Below, piece by piece: positions 8,981 to 17,757 of a stretch of 43,065 nt of DNA. Source of the stretch: Pseudoalteromonas sp. G4 (lineage in GTDB: Bacteria > Pseudomonadota > Gammaproteobacteria > Enterobacterales > Alteromonadaceae); the NCBI RefSeq assembly GCF_028875915.1, contig NZ_JAPEHW010000030.1, positions 1 to 43,065 on the forward strand. The letters are read 5' to 3'. Each line of letters opens with the position of its first letter. Positions within the stretch are counted from its first letter, which is position 1. A model generated the notes under the pieces. The model did not search any database. It saw only the letters and a list, made by a program, of their open reading frames with translations, and was not told where the DNA came from. The position numbers and the translations under genes are program-made.

Positions 8981-9347
8981 TAATCGTGGCTTTACTTTGC
9001 TAGAAGTGATGGTGGCAATGGCAATTTGTGCCCTTGCGGGTATTGCGGCGATGAAAGCGGTTGGTGACCATATCAATCACTTATCTAATATTGAAGAGCA
9101 GCAACTAGCCAGTTGGGTTGCCGAAAACCAATTGGCCGAATTAACACTGACCACTAACTGGCCGCCTAGTGATGGCAAAACAGGTGATGAAGAGCAAGCT
9201 GGTGTTAAATTTTACTGGCGCCACAAAATTACGAAAACAGAAAGCAATGACTTGCTGGAAGCGCGCGTTATCGTGTTTTCAGATGAAGCACGCAAGCATG
9301 ATGTATATGAGCTCATCACTTATATTACAAAAAATGAGGCCAACTAA
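8967..9347 (+). CDS. gspI: T2SS minor pseudopilin GspI
   Basis: This is a 126-aa minor pseudopilin with the prepilin cleavage motif NRGFTLLEVMVAMAICALAG. GspI forms the tip complex with GspJ and GspK and starts pseudopilus assembly. The ATG at 8967 is chosen because AGGAG (8958-8962) lies just upstream; the ATG at 8973 is an alternative, and an upstream TTG would add an unlikely basic extension. It overlaps the gspH end by 14 nt, and its stop codon abuts the gspJ ATG. Length and the short C-terminal domain (NQLAELTL, GVKFYWRHKI) fit GspI. Confidence 0.92.
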   Translation: MTMFNNRGFTLLEVMVAMAICALAGIAAMKAVGDHINHLSNIEEQQLASWVAENQLAELTLTTNWPPSDGKTGDEEQAGVKFYWRHKITKTESNDLLEARVIVFSDEARKHDVYELITYITKNEAN

Positions 9348-9971
9348 ATGCTAATGCGAAACTCTAAAGCATTTGGTTTTACCCTAATTGAAGTGCTGGT
9401 GGCGCTTGCAGTATTGGCGATGATTACCTTAGCCAGCCATCAAATTTTATCGACTGCAATTAATGCCAACCAAAACTCAAAAGAAAAAGTAGCAGAAATT
9501 GGCGCGCTTAATACTGCATTTCGTATGATGCAACAAGACTTCACTCAACTTGCATTGCGTAATACACGCAATGAAGCTGGCGACAGTTTAGAACAGTTTT
9601 TAGTTGCAGACCGCTTTTTGTTTGATAGCCAATACCACGGTATTGCAGGTGTGCGAGATGGTTGGAGTAATCCGGTTAATTTATTACCGCGCAGTGAATT
9701 ACAGTTATTCAGTTATGTTGTAGAAGAAGATAACTTAGTTCGCAAGTACCGTATTTATGTTGATTCGTTTGATGGTACTGAACCTAAAAGCCAAACTCTG
9801 CTTGAAAATATAAAGGACTTTACCATTCGCTTTCGTGGTAATGACGAAAAGTGGGAAGAAAACTGGACACTAACAGTCTTGCCTAAAGCGATAAAAGTTG
9901 AAGTTTCGCTGGCGGATGATATAACAGTTAGCCGCATTTTTCTGCTGCCAGAACAGGAGTCTAAATCATGA
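9348..9971 (+). CDS. gspJ: T2SS minor pseudopilin GspJ
   Basis: The 207-aa protein has prepilin motif KAFGFTLIEVLVALAVLA and the GspJ body (FRMMQQDFTQLALR, GVRDGWSNP, RSELQLFSYVVE, FRGNDEKWEENW). GspJ is a tip-complex minor pseudopilin that binds GspI and GspK. It starts immediately after the gspI stop and its stop overlaps the gspK start by 4 nt (ATGA), so the two are likely to be translationally coupled. Confidence 0.94.
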   Translation: MLMRNSKAFGFTLIEVLVALAVLAMITLASHQILSTAINANQNSKEKVAEIGALNTAFRMMQQDFTQLALRNTRNEAGDSLEQFLVADRFLFDSQYHGIAGVRDGWSNPVNLLPRSELQLFSYVVEEDNLVRKYRIYVDSFDGTEPKSQTLLENIKDFTIRFRGNDEKWEENWTLTVLPKAIKVEVSLADDITVSRIFLLPEQESKS

Positions 9972-10951
9972 TGTTTAGGCAGTCAGGTGCAGCGTTAATT
10001 ATTGTTTTATTTGTGGTGGCATTGGCAGCCTCTTTAGCAGTAAAAATGAATGCGCGTTTAATGGTTGAGGTGCAGCGCTCAAGTAATTTGGTATTACAAC
10101 AACAAGCACGCTGGTATGCTATGGCGGGTGAAGCTCTGGCTAAGCGAGTGCTAATTGAAGTAAAAAAACAAAATAAAGATCGCATCGACTTATCGCAAAA
10201 ATGGGCAATTGAAACACCACCATATCCTGTTGAAGATGGCACTATCGCAGGTAAAATAATCGATTTGCAAGCGTGTTTAAACCTTAATGCTCTGCGCTTT
10301 GTGGACCCAAATAATGCGAGTACACAAAACTTTAATGAGGCGCATAAAACATTAGAGGCTTTGCTTGATCTTATTCCTGATTTGCCAATGGAAGAATCAA
10401 AAGAAGCGTTAGCGGATAGTGTGTTTGATTGGCTTGATGCTGATAGCATGCCAAAAAGGCAAGGTGTCGAAGAGGGGGAGTATATGTCTTACAGTATTCC
10501 TTATATGACAGCGAATAATTTTTTTGCGAGTGTTTCAGAACTAAGACTAGTGCGAGGTTTTAACCCGCTAATGGTCGAAAAGCTAAAACCCTATGTTTGC
10601 GTTATTCCGCAATATGATGAATTCAAATTGAACGTAAACACGCTTCAAGCGGAACAAAGTTTATTATTGGCTGCAATGCTGAACATTTCAGAAAGCCAAG
10701 CTGAAACCATAATAAGTCAACGTCCTGATGAAGGGTGGGACGAGTTAAGTAAATTTATAGCTGATGCAAAGCAAAATGGCGCTAATACCTTAGATGACAA
10801 AGATAAGCGCTTTGTATTAAACAGTAATTATTTTGAAGCACAAATCAAGGCAAGCTTCTTTGAAACGAATTTTGCGATGAAATCCATAATACATATAACA
10901 GATAATCAAAAAGTTAGTGTACTGGCGCGTAGATTTGGAGGCGTACAGTGA
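9968..10951 (+). CDS. gspK: T2SS minor pseudopilin GspK
   Basis: The 327-aa GspK has a short leader (MFRQSGAALIIVLFVVALA), the usual lack of Glu at +5 that marks this subunit, and a large alpha-helical periplasmic domain. Typical GspK stretches are ARWYAMAGEALAKRVL, LNALRFVDPNN, DSVFDWLDAD and the SELRLVRGF segment. GspK caps the pseudopilus tip. It overlaps gspJ by 4 nt (ATGA) and gspL by 4 nt (GTGA). Confidence 0.95.
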   Translation: MMFRQSGAALIIVLFVVALAASLAVKMNARLMVEVQRSSNLVLQQQARWYAMAGEALAKRVLIEVKKQNKDRIDLSQKWAIETPPYPVEDGTIAGKIIDLQACLNLNALRFVDPNNASTQNFNEAHKTLEALLDLIPDLPMEESKEALADSVFDWLDADSMPKRQGVEEGEYMSYSIPYMTANNFFASVSELRLVRGFNPLMVEKLKPYVCVIPQYDEFKLNVNTLQAEQSLLLAAMLNISESQAETIISQRPDEGWDELSKFIADAKQNGANTLDDKDKRFVLNSNYFEAQIKASFFETNFAMKSIIHITDNQKVSVLARRFGGVQ

Positions 10952-12144
10952 AAGAAACCTTAATTATTCGCTTAGGGCATAGTGTTAATGAGCCAATCCA
11001 CTGGCTTATTAGCAACGCGGATGAGACCATCGCGAGTGGTCAATTAGACAATAGCTTAGCGCTTGAAGAGTTAAGTGAAAAAGGCAAAAGCCGAGAGATA
11101 ATCGCATTATTGCCAGCAACAAAAGTACAGCTTAAAACAGTAATTTTGCCGACAAAGTTTAATCGGAAGTTAGAAGCAGCCCTGCCATTTATGCTGGAAG
11201 AGGAGCTCGCTTGTGAATTGGACGATGTATTAATCACTATTGGTGAACCTTGCATGCTAGGTGAAAAACATGCTCTGCAGGTAGCGATATGTCAGCGTTC
11301 TTGGTTTGAAAATTGGCTGCAAGTTTTAAAAACTGCAGAACTATCACCTACGCGAGCATTACCAGATGCGTTATTGCTACCGCAGTTTGATGATGCTGAA
11401 ATAACGGTAACATCGCTCAGTGGTAACTGGCTATTTAAATTAAATACTTGGTGTATTGCTGAAGTTGAAAGCAGTTGGGTTAACGAATTCCTTGTAACGC
11501 TTGAAGAAAAAGCGCTAGCGCATTTAAGCGATATTGATTTTGACTACCCAAATGCAGTTAAAAAGTTAGAAAATTACGATTTACCGCTCGCCATTTTTGC
11601 AAAGCAACTTCCGCTTCATAAATTTAATATGTTGCAAGGCGCATTTCAGGTTAAAAAACAAAGTAAAGGTGTGTGGCCTGTATGGCAAGTGCCTGCTATT
11701 GCGGCAGGTGTTGCATTACTCTTTGGTCTTGTTTTGAAAGCGGTCACCGCCTATCAATTGGAGCAGAAAGTAGCTGCTGCAAAAGCTGATACGATCGCAG
11801 CATATCAACAAGCGTTCCCTGGTTCAAAAGTGCGACCAAATCTAATTCGCCGCCAAATTCAGGGCAAATTAGATCAAATGTCGTCGGGTGGTGAAACTGG
11901 TTTCTTATTTTTGTTACACCATTTAACACCAATTTTTAAAGACATTGATGGGTTTACACCGGAAACTTTACGCTTTGATAGCAAACGCGGCGAATTACGT
12001 TTGCGTGCAAGTGCTAAAGATTTTCAGAGTTTTAATTTAGTAAAACAACGCTTAGAACAAGCTGCATTGGAGATTGAGCAAGGCTCATTAAGTAACTCGG
12101 GCAACCTTGTGGTAGGTGAAATAAAAATTAAGGCGGGTTCATGA
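10948..12144 (+). CDS. gspL: T2SS inner-membrane protein GspL
   Basis: The 398-aa GspL has a cytoplasmic actin-like domain (about 1-240, with LPATKVQLKTVILP, LPFMLEEELACELDDV and LLLPQF), one membrane segment around 245-270 (VWQVPAIAAGVALLFGLVLK) and a periplasmic ferredoxin-like domain. It recruits the ATPase GspE to the membrane and pairs with GspM. The start is GTG, overlapping the gspK stop as GTGA; the stop overlaps the gspM start as ATGA. Confidence 0.94.
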   Translation: MKETLIIRLGHSVNEPIHWLISNADETIASGQLDNSLALEELSEKGKSREIIALLPATKVQLKTVILPTKFNRKLEAALPFMLEEELACELDDVLITIGEPCMLGEKHALQVAICQRSWFENWLQVLKTAELSPTRALPDALLLPQFDDAEITVTSLSGNWLFKLNTWCIAEVESSWVNEFLVTLEEKALAHLSDIDFDYPNAVKKLENYDLPLAIFAKQLPLHKFNMLQGAFQVKKQSKGVWPVWQVPAIAAGVALLFGLVLKAVTAYQLEQKVAAAKADTIAAYQQAFPGSKVRPNLIRRQIQGKLDQMSSGGETGFLFLLHHLTPIFKDIDGFTPETLRFDSKRGELRLRASAKDFQSFNLVKQRLEQAALEIEQGSLSNSGNLVVGEIKIKAGS

Positions 12145-12611
12145 AAGAATTAGAAACCTACTGGCAAAATTTAAAGCCGAATGAACAGTTGTTACTTAAA
12201 TGTGCCGCTGTCATTTTTACGCTTTTTGTGATTGTGATGCTGATCATACGACCGCTTAACAATAAAATAGAAAAGGCAGAGAAAGCACTTGTTCAACAAC
12301 AAGAGTTGGCTCACTTTGTAAAACAAAGCGCAGCAAAAATTAAAGGCAGTGGACAAGGTAAGGTCGCAGCAAGTGGTAGCTTAAGTCAAATTATCAATAC
12401 GTCCAGCCGCCGCGCGCAAATCAGCATCAGCAAAATGCAGCCAAAGGATGATACCTTACGTCTCACGATTGAGTCGGTTGAATTTAATAAATTATTACCT
12501 TGGCTTGAGTCTTTGGTAGAGCAAAGTGGTTTAACGATTTCTGCAATCGATATAAACCGTGGTGCAGAGCCTGGTATGGTAAGTATTAGTCGTTTGGTGG
12601 TTGAAAAATAA
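12141..12611 (+). CDS. gspM: T2SS inner-membrane protein GspM
   Basis: The 156-aa protein has a short cytoplasmic N-terminus (YWQNLKPNEQLLLKC), one membrane helix at about 20-39 and a periplasmic coiled/ferredoxin-like domain (SLSQIINTSSRRAQISISKMQP, LPWLESLVEQSG). This is the GspM pattern; GspM stabilises GspL in the assembly platform. It overlaps gspL by 4 nt and ends one base before the preferred gspN start. Confidence 0.93.
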   Translation: MKELETYWQNLKPNEQLLLKCAAVIFTLFVIVMLIIRPLNNKIEKAEKALVQQQELAHFVKQSAAKIKGSGQGKVAASGSLSQIINTSSRRAQISISKMQPKDDTLRLTIESVEFNKLLPWLESLVEQSGLTISAIDINRGAEPGMVSISRLVVEK

Positions 12612-12612
12612 T

Positions 12613-13380
12613 ATGAAAAAAACGCTATCTCTTATCTTTTTATTTATTTTTGCATTTATTGTATTTCTACTCTACTTGATACCTGCATCAGTAGTTTTTG
12701 GTTTTGCTGAAGGTTACTTACCTAAGAATATAAAAGTTGCGGGTGTTTCTGGCACAATTTGGCAAGGTCGTGTTGCTCAGGCTCAAATTAATCAACAACT
12801 TATCGATAAGCTAGAGTGGCAGTTAAAACCAGCTAGTCTGTTAACTGGTAAGGTGAGTGCTGATATTAAATTTGGTAGCTTACGCGGTTTTGATACGCCG
12901 TACGGTAAAGCGTCAGTTACTTTGCCATTTTCAGCGGAAACGGTGCAGTTAAGCCGTGCTAATATCCGCGTTGCGACATCAAGTATTATGGATAATGTTA
13001 AATTGCCAATGGCGCTGCCAACTAAAGGTAATTTAAAAGTAAAAGTGAGCAATGCTGAATTGCCATTAGTAGCAAAAGATAAGTTGTGTCATGTTTTAGC
13101 TGGTAATGCTGAAACGCACAATTTATCTGTGCAAGGTCTACAAGGTTGGATTGAGTTTGACACCATCAAGGGTAAGCTTGGATGTGAAAATGGGTCGCTA
13201 AGTTTAAATATTAGTGAAGAGAACCAACTTGGTCTGCAGCTAGAAGCGCAATATGGCATGCGCTTGATGAGTGTTAGTGGCTTTGTTAAACCAGATGCAA
13301 GTTTGCCAAAACAAGTTCATGATGCCGTTAAGTTTTTGGGTAAGCCAGATAATAGCGGGCGCTACCCGTTTAAGTTCTAA
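12613..13380 (+). CDS. gspN: T2SS accessory protein GspN
   Basis: The 255-aa protein has an N-terminal membrane anchor (about 5-28) and a beta-rich periplasmic part with the family marks GVSGTIWQGR, WQLKPASLLTGKV and GLQGWIEFDTIKGKLGC. GspN occurs in some T2SS operons and its precise role is less clear than that of C-M. The ATG at 12613 is preferred; a TTG at 12601 inside the gspM end is an alternative that adds four residues. It is the last gsp gene; no gspO is present, so prepilin peptidase is probably supplied by PilD elsewhere. Confidence 0.9.
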   Translation: MKKTLSLIFLFIFAFIVFLLYLIPASVVFGFAEGYLPKNIKVAGVSGTIWQGRVAQAQINQQLIDKLEWQLKPASLLTGKVSADIKFGSLRGFDTPYGKASVTLPFSAETVQLSRANIRVATSSIMDNVKLPMALPTKGNLKVKVSNAELPLVAKDKLCHVLAGNAETHNLSVQGLQGWIEFDTIKGKLGCENGSLSLNISEENQLGLQLEAQYGMRLMSVSGFVKPDASLPKQVHDAVKFLGKPDNSGRYPFKF

Positions 13381-13389
13381 GTACAAAAC

Positions 13390-13983
13390 ATGATTGAATT
13401 TACACAAACAGATAAGCACGCGTTGGCGAGCTGGTTAGCAAGCAGTGAAATGGCACCTTCTGCGATGCCATTACCCCAGCTTGAAGGGTATTTATTTGCG
13501 CTTATAGCGGCGCCAGCTCCGATCATTGAAGATATTTGGGTAAGTGAAGCGCTCGGCAATAAAAGCGAGGAACTAGCCGACGATAAACTGTTTGCGTTAA
13601 TGGCCTTCCATAATGATGTGAGCGATGAGGTTTTTGAAAAAGGCTATGCGCTTTCTTCTCGCATTAACATGATGCAACCGGGCGCTGCTAATTTATCAAA
13701 AAACGGTGAGCTTCATTTATGGGCGCTAGGTTTTACACAAGGCATTAAGCATTACATAGAGCCAATTGTATCGGCGAATAATCTCAATGGTGAACTAAGC
13801 GAAGCACTGGCAATGACATTAGGTTATTTATGCTTTTTTGCAGATTTAAATAATGACGCTTCATTGTGTGATGATGTTATCAGCTTGCTTGAGTCATTTG
13901 CTGAGGGGTATGCAGAGCTTATCGAAGCATGTGTGCTGGATGCAGAATTAATTGAAGAAGATGATTTAGATGACCTCGAATGA
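13390..13983 (+). CDS. YecA/UPF0149 family protein
   Basis: This is a 197-aa acidic, largely helical cytoplasmic protein without a signal peptide. The N-terminal half (MPLPQLEGYLFALIAAPAPI), the HLWALGFTQGI segment and the acidic C-terminus resemble the YecA/YgfB-like UPF0149 family. There is no C-terminal SEC-C zinc motif. It starts 9 nt after gspN and may be read through from the gsp operon, but nothing links it functionally to secretion. Function is not known from sequence. Confidence 0.75.
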   Translation: MIEFTQTDKHALASWLASSEMAPSAMPLPQLEGYLFALIAAPAPIIEDIWVSEALGNKSEELADDKLFALMAFHNDVSDEVFEKGYALSSRINMMQPGAANLSKNGELHLWALGFTQGIKHYIEPIVSANNLNGELSEALAMTLGYLCFFADLNNDASLCDDVISLLESFAEGYAELIEACVLDAELIEEDDLDDLE

Positions 13984-13995
13984 GATCATCTAAAT
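13964..13995. other. Inverted repeat at the convergent gene ends
   Basis: A 10-bp perfect inverted repeat (13964-13973 with 13986-13995, ATTTAGATGA/TCATCTAAAT) has a 12-nt loop that contains the stop codon of the YecA-like gene. It could slow transcription between the converging genes, but neither side has a T run, so it is not a classical terminator. Confidence 0.35.
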
Positions 13996-14033
13996 ATTCA
14001 CAACTAAAGTTTGCTTTTCTTAGCTTGAGTTAA

Positions 14034-14237
14034 CTAATCTATCTCAAGGGTGAGCCGAGTGCAGCCAGATCCGCAACTTACAATAAACTCACCATCTTTG
14101 TCGTTAAGTGCTACGCTAAGTGGTTTGTTACACGTATCGCAATTAACTGTACCGCCTTTTAAGAGCTTTTTTAAAACGGCTTTCTGATCATTAAAGTTTT
14201 TAGCAAATTTTTTATTAAGTTGCGAAAAATCGATCAT
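14034..14237 (-). CDS. Small protein with four cysteines, possible zinc ribbon
   Basis: The 67-aa protein has an N-terminal helical part (FSQLNKKFAKNFNDQKAVLK) followed by CDTCNKPLSVAL and a second cysteine pair in SCGSGCTRLTLEID. The spacing looks like a zinc ribbon, although the second pair is CxxxC (C55, C59). No specific family is recognised. Its ATG overlaps the stop of the upstream minus-strand gene by one base (TAATG), so the two are probably one transcript. The compact two-gene arrangement supports it being a real gene. Confidence 0.65.
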   Translation of the reverse strand: MIDFSQLNKKFAKNFNDQKAVLKKLLKGGTVNCDTCNKPLSVALNDKDGEFIVSCGSGCTRLTLEID

Positions 14238-14584
14238 TACTTTTGTCTTTCTTCACTGATGATTTTACAAAGTTGTCTTAAGTCATCACCGTAAAAATAA
14301 GAGTTAAGCTCTTTGTTGCGGCAATAACGAGTATTGAACGCATCCATTTTCTGGTTCGTTGCTAATTGTTTGCTTAAATAATCTTCTGTAGTTTGCGATA
14401 ACCGAAGTTTTTCTTTGGCACGTGCAAGCGAGCGAGCAGCTTCTTGGTCAGTTTTTATTTTGCTTGAGTCACTTAACACACCCATTACTTTATCAAAAAG
14501 TTCTTGGCGAGGCTTAGCAATCGTCGGGTGATCAACACTTGCTAAGATGAGAATGACCAATATAAATAAGAAGTAATTTTTCAT
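14237..14584 (-). CDS. Small exported protein, unknown function
   Basis: The 115-aa protein has a likely signal peptide (about 1-23, hydrophobic FLFILVILILASV, then AKPRQ). The mature part is helical and charged (EAARSLARAKEKLRLSQ) and has two cysteines (C90 in RYCRN, C107 in QLCKI) that could form a disulfide in the periplasm. No family is recognised. It is transcribed with the small Cys-rich gene at 14034-14237 and is divergent from ccoG, with 126 nt between them. Confidence 0.65.
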   Translation of the reverse strand: MKNYFLFILVILILASVDHPTIAKPRQELFDKVMGVLSDSSKIKTDQEAARSLARAKEKLRLSQTTEDYLSKQLATNQKMDAFNTRYCRNKELNSYFYGDDLRQLCKIISEERQK

Positions 14585-14663
14585 ATTATTTTCTTTTTTT
14601 TGATTTAGCGCCTATTTGCTGTCCATTTAGTTTAATAAAATGCATCGCACTAGCAAAGACAAT

Positions 14664-14672
14664 TGTTATAAT
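14664..14672 (+). promoter_or_regulatory. Extended -10 promoter candidate for ccoG
   Basis: TGTTATAAT matches an extended -10 element (TG-n-TATAAT) exactly. It lies about 39 nt before the ccoG ATG at 14711. No good -35 is seen, as is common with extended -10 promoters. Confidence 0.5.
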
Positions 14673-14710
14673 TAGGCAACTTATCAGAAGTTTGCACACC
14701 TAGGGGCACC

Positions 14711-16135
14711 ATGGACAAGCAAATTAAAGTAAAAAATATACCTACAGAAGTAAAAGTTCACAAACCTGATGCGGAGAAATTTGACCGCTTTAATCCGCGC
14801 AATCGCATATATGTACGAGCGGTTAAAGGATTACATCAAAAGTTGCGCAAATACCTAGGGTTTGTTGCTATGTTGAGCTTTATGTTGCTGCCATGGGTTA
14901 GCTTTAATGGACATCAAGCGGTTCTTTTCGATATTTTCAATCAGAAATTCAATATTTTTGGCATGACCTTGTGGCCTCAAGACCTTACCATTCTTGCTTG
15001 GATTTTTATGATTGGTGCTTTTGCGCTGTTCTTAGTGACAACTTTTTATGGTCGCGTATGGTGCGGCTATATGTGTCCGCAAACAGTCTGGACCTTTATC
15101 TTCATTTGGTTCGAAGAAAAAATAGAGGGCAGCGCTAACCAGCGAAAAAAACTCGACCAACGTAAAATGGACTTTGACAAATTCTGGCGAAAATCGGCCA
15201 AGCATTTAAGTTGGGTAGGCTTCTCTCTTTTTACATCATTAACCTTTGTTGGTTACTTCACGCCTATCAGGGACTTGATGGTTGACTTCTTTACTTTGGA
15301 AGCAACTTCTTACGCTGTTGGTGGGGTGTTATTTTTTACTTTTTGTACTTATGGCAATGCCGGTTGGATGCGCGAAATTATGTGTTTGCATATGTGTCCA
15401 TATTCGCGTTTCCAATCAGCGATGTTTGATCAAGACACGTTTACTGTTACCTATGATGAAAAGCGCGGTGAAAACCGTGGTCCACGTGGTAGAAAGCAAG
15501 ATCCTAAAGAGTTAGGCTTAGGGGATTGTATTGATTGTAAGATGTGTGTGCACGTGTGCCCAACCGGTATCGATATTCGCAACGGTTTACAATATGAGTG
15601 TATAAACTGTGGCGCCTGTATCGACGCTTGTGATGAAGTTATGGACAAGATGAACTATGACAAAGGGCTTATCTCTTACACGACAGAACGCAACTTGACC
15701 TCAGACAAGAAAACCCATGCCTTACGTCCTAAAATCATTGGCTACCTGGTGGTCATGTTGGTAATTTGCGGAATTTTCGTCGCCGATGTAATGACCCGAA
15801 TCCCGATGGACTTAGACATAATTCGCGACCGAAATCAGCTTTATAGAATTAATAATGATGGGTTAGTGGAAAATACGTACACTCTAAAAATCCTTAACAA
15901 ATCACAACAAGATCACAGTTACCAAATCTCGGTTGAGGGGCTAAATAATTTCACTATTATTGGCAAAACTGAAGTAAACATTCGTTCAGGCGAGTCGTAC
16001 AGTTTACCGTTATCAATTGCGATTGACCCTTATGATTTAAAATCGCCAATCAGCGAATTTAACTTTGTGTTAAAGCGTGCTGATGAACCAAATACGCAAC
16101 TTGCACAACCAAGCAAGTTCTTTAAAGGGCGTTAA
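14711..16135 (+). CDS. ccoG: Cytochrome c oxidase accessory protein CcoG (polyferredoxin)
   Basis: The 474-aa membrane iron-sulfur protein is of the CcoG/FixG/RdxA family, involved in copper reduction and delivery for cbb3 oxidase assembly. Membrane segments are near residues 50-68, 92-112, 168-186, 200-216 and 333-352. Two 4Fe-4S sites are clear: C273, C276, C279, C283 (CIDCKMCVHVC) and C297, C300, C303, C307 (CINCGACIDAC). Further conserved cysteines are in VWCGYMCPQTVW and CLHMCPYSRFQ. A C-terminal Ig-like domain follows. No cco operon is next to it; srkA begins at the very next base. Confidence 0.94.
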   Translation: MDKQIKVKNIPTEVKVHKPDAEKFDRFNPRNRIYVRAVKGLHQKLRKYLGFVAMLSFMLLPWVSFNGHQAVLFDIFNQKFNIFGMTLWPQDLTILAWIFMIGAFALFLVTTFYGRVWCGYMCPQTVWTFIFIWFEEKIEGSANQRKKLDQRKMDFDKFWRKSAKHLSWVGFSLFTSLTFVGYFTPIRDLMVDFFTLEATSYAVGGVLFFTFCTYGNAGWMREIMCLHMCPYSRFQSAMFDQDTFTVTYDEKRGENRGPRGRKQDPKELGLGDCIDCKMCVHVCPTGIDIRNGLQYECINCGACIDACDEVMDKMNYDKGLISYTTERNLTSDKKTHALRPKIIGYLVVMLVICGIFVADVMTRIPMDLDIIRDRNQLYRINNDGLVENTYTLKILNKSQQDHSYQISVEGLNNFTIIGKTEVNIRSGESYSLPLSIAIDPYDLKSPISEFNFVLKRADEPNTQLAQPSKFFKGR

Positions 16136-17110
16136 ATGTCGGCATTTGATTTTAGTGATTTAACACCTGATCGTATTTTAGATGCGATTGAAAGTATTGG
16201 TGTATATCCAACTTCAGGATTATTAGCACTCAACAGCTATGAAAACCGCGTTTATCAGTTTGTTGCGGAAGATTCTAAACGTTATGTTGTGAAGTTTTAT
16301 CGTCCAGAGCGTTGGAGCTCTCTGCAAATACAAGAAGAGCATGACTTTAGTTTTGAATTGCTTGACGGCGAGGTGCCTGTTGTTGCACCAATAAAGCGTG
16401 ATAAGACGAGTTTGTTTGATTATCAAGGCTACCGCTTTGCATTGTTTCCAAGTGTCGGTGGCAGAACGTTCGAAGCAGATAATTATGATCATTTGGAAGT
16501 TTTAGGGCGTTTTATTGGTCGTCTTCATAACGTATCAAAAACAAAACCTTTTGCTGTTAGACCAACAATTAGCTGCCAAGAGTTTTTACACGATGCAACA
16601 CGCTCTTTAGTTGACAGTAATTTAATAACGCCCAGTCTAGAAACGCCTTTTATGACAGTGTTAGAACAAGTTATCGCGTTAACTGAGAAGAAATATCAGC
16701 CAAATAACGAGATCCGCTTGCATGGTGATTGTCATATTGGCAATATTCTGTGGACCGGCAATGAACTGACGTTTGTCGATTTAGATGATGCGCGTCAGGG
16801 GCCAGCGGTTCAAGATTTATGGATGATGTTAAGTGGTGATGAAAACGAGCAGCGTATGCAGATGGATACTTTGCTGTGTGCCTATGACGAGTTTTCTTCA
16901 TTTGACTTAAAAGAGCTGCACCTGATTGAACCTTTACGCGCCCTACGTATGATCAATTACATGGGGTGGCTCGCTAAGCGTTGGAAAGATTTAGCATTTC
17001 AACGGAACTTTTCGTGGTTTGCATCAGACAAATACTGGGAACAACAAATATTAAGTTTAAAGGAGCAATTGGCTGCGTTGCATGAAGCACCGTTAAAGCT
17101 TTTGCCATAA
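16136..17110 (+). CDS. srkA: Stress response kinase A (YihE family)
   Basis: The 324-aa protein is a serine/threonine kinase of the APH-like fold, matching SrkA/YihE, which protects cells from stress-induced death and toxin MazF effects in E. coli. Visible sites are K53 in VVKFYRPERW, the catalytic loop HGDCHIGNILW (D198, N203) and the metal-binding D215 in FVDLDDA. The start ATG follows the ccoG stop without a gap, and dsbA follows 9 nt later. srkA-dsbA linkage is also known from E. coli (yihE-dsbA), which supports the assignment. Confidence 0.93.
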   Translation: MSAFDFSDLTPDRILDAIESIGVYPTSGLLALNSYENRVYQFVAEDSKRYVVKFYRPERWSSLQIQEEHDFSFELLDGEVPVVAPIKRDKTSLFDYQGYRFALFPSVGGRTFEADNYDHLEVLGRFIGRLHNVSKTKPFAVRPTISCQEFLHDATRSLVDSNLITPSLETPFMTVLEQVIALTEKKYQPNNEIRLHGDCHIGNILWTGNELTFVDLDDARQGPAVQDLWMMLSGDENEQRMQMDTLLCAYDEFSSFDLKELHLIEPLRALRMINYMGWLAKRWKDLAFQRNFSWFASDKYWEQQILSLKEQLAALHEAPLKLLP

Positions 17111-17119
17111 GAGAACCCT

Positions 17120-17746
17120 ATGACTAAGAAGTTATTTTTTATTGTTGCACTATTTTTTCCGCTTGCACTGTTTGCATCGGACTTCAAATTTGAAGAGGGA
17201 GAGCATTTCTCTCTAATTAAAACAGATAAATCAGAAAAACCTCAGGTTACTGAGTTCTTTTCTTACTACTGCCCACATTGCTATAACTTCGAAATGATTG
17301 CACAGCGATTAAGCAAAGAGTTGCCGGCAGATACTTTTGTAAAAAGCCATGTTAACTTTTTAAGAGGTATTGAGCCTAAAACCCAATCATTACTATCGAC
17401 AGCTTATTTAATCGCGAAGCAAGCTGGTAAAGCGAACGAAGCAAGTGATGCTATCTTCTCGTTTATTCACCGTAATCGCGGTAGTTTCTCAACAATGGAC
17501 GATGTACGCCGTTTATTTGTGTTAAACGATGTTATGACAGAAGAGAAATTCAAACAGCTTTCAGGCAATATGGCGATTGCTGCGCAAGAGCAGTATATGG
17601 TTGAGCAGCAAGACCGCTTTGCTGAATTAAACGCATTAACAGGTGTACCAACGTTTATTGTTAATGATATTTACCGCATTGAACTAACCAGCATTAAATC
17701 ATACGACGAGTTAAAAGCACTGGTTGAATACTTATTAAAAAAATAA
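17120..17746 (+). CDS. dsbA: Thiol:disulfide interchange protein DsbA
   Basis: The 208-aa protein has a signal peptide (about 1-19, ending LFA) and a DsbA thioredoxin fold. The active site is C51-P-H-C54 within EFFSYYCPHCYNFE, the strongly oxidising CPHC form of classical DsbA, and the cis-proline loop is GVPTFIVN. It introduces disulfides into periplasmic proteins and would be recycled by DsbB. It sits after srkA (9 nt) and before a second DsbA-like gene (11 nt), so all three are probably in one operon with ccoG. Confidence 0.93.
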   Translation: MTKKLFFIVALFFPLALFASDFKFEEGEHFSLIKTDKSEKPQVTEFFSYYCPHCYNFEMIAQRLSKELPADTFVKSHVNFLRGIEPKTQSLLSTAYLIAKQAGKANEASDAIFSFIHRNRGSFSTMDDVRRLFVLNDVMTEEKFKQLSGNMAIAAQEQYMVEQQDRFAELNALTGVPTFIVNDIYRIELTSIKSYDELKALVEYLLKK

Positions 17747-17757
17747 CGGAGTAATAA

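Noticed and set aside
9961..10449. 162-codon minus-strand frame within gspK
   Set aside because: Shadow of gspK with no motif.
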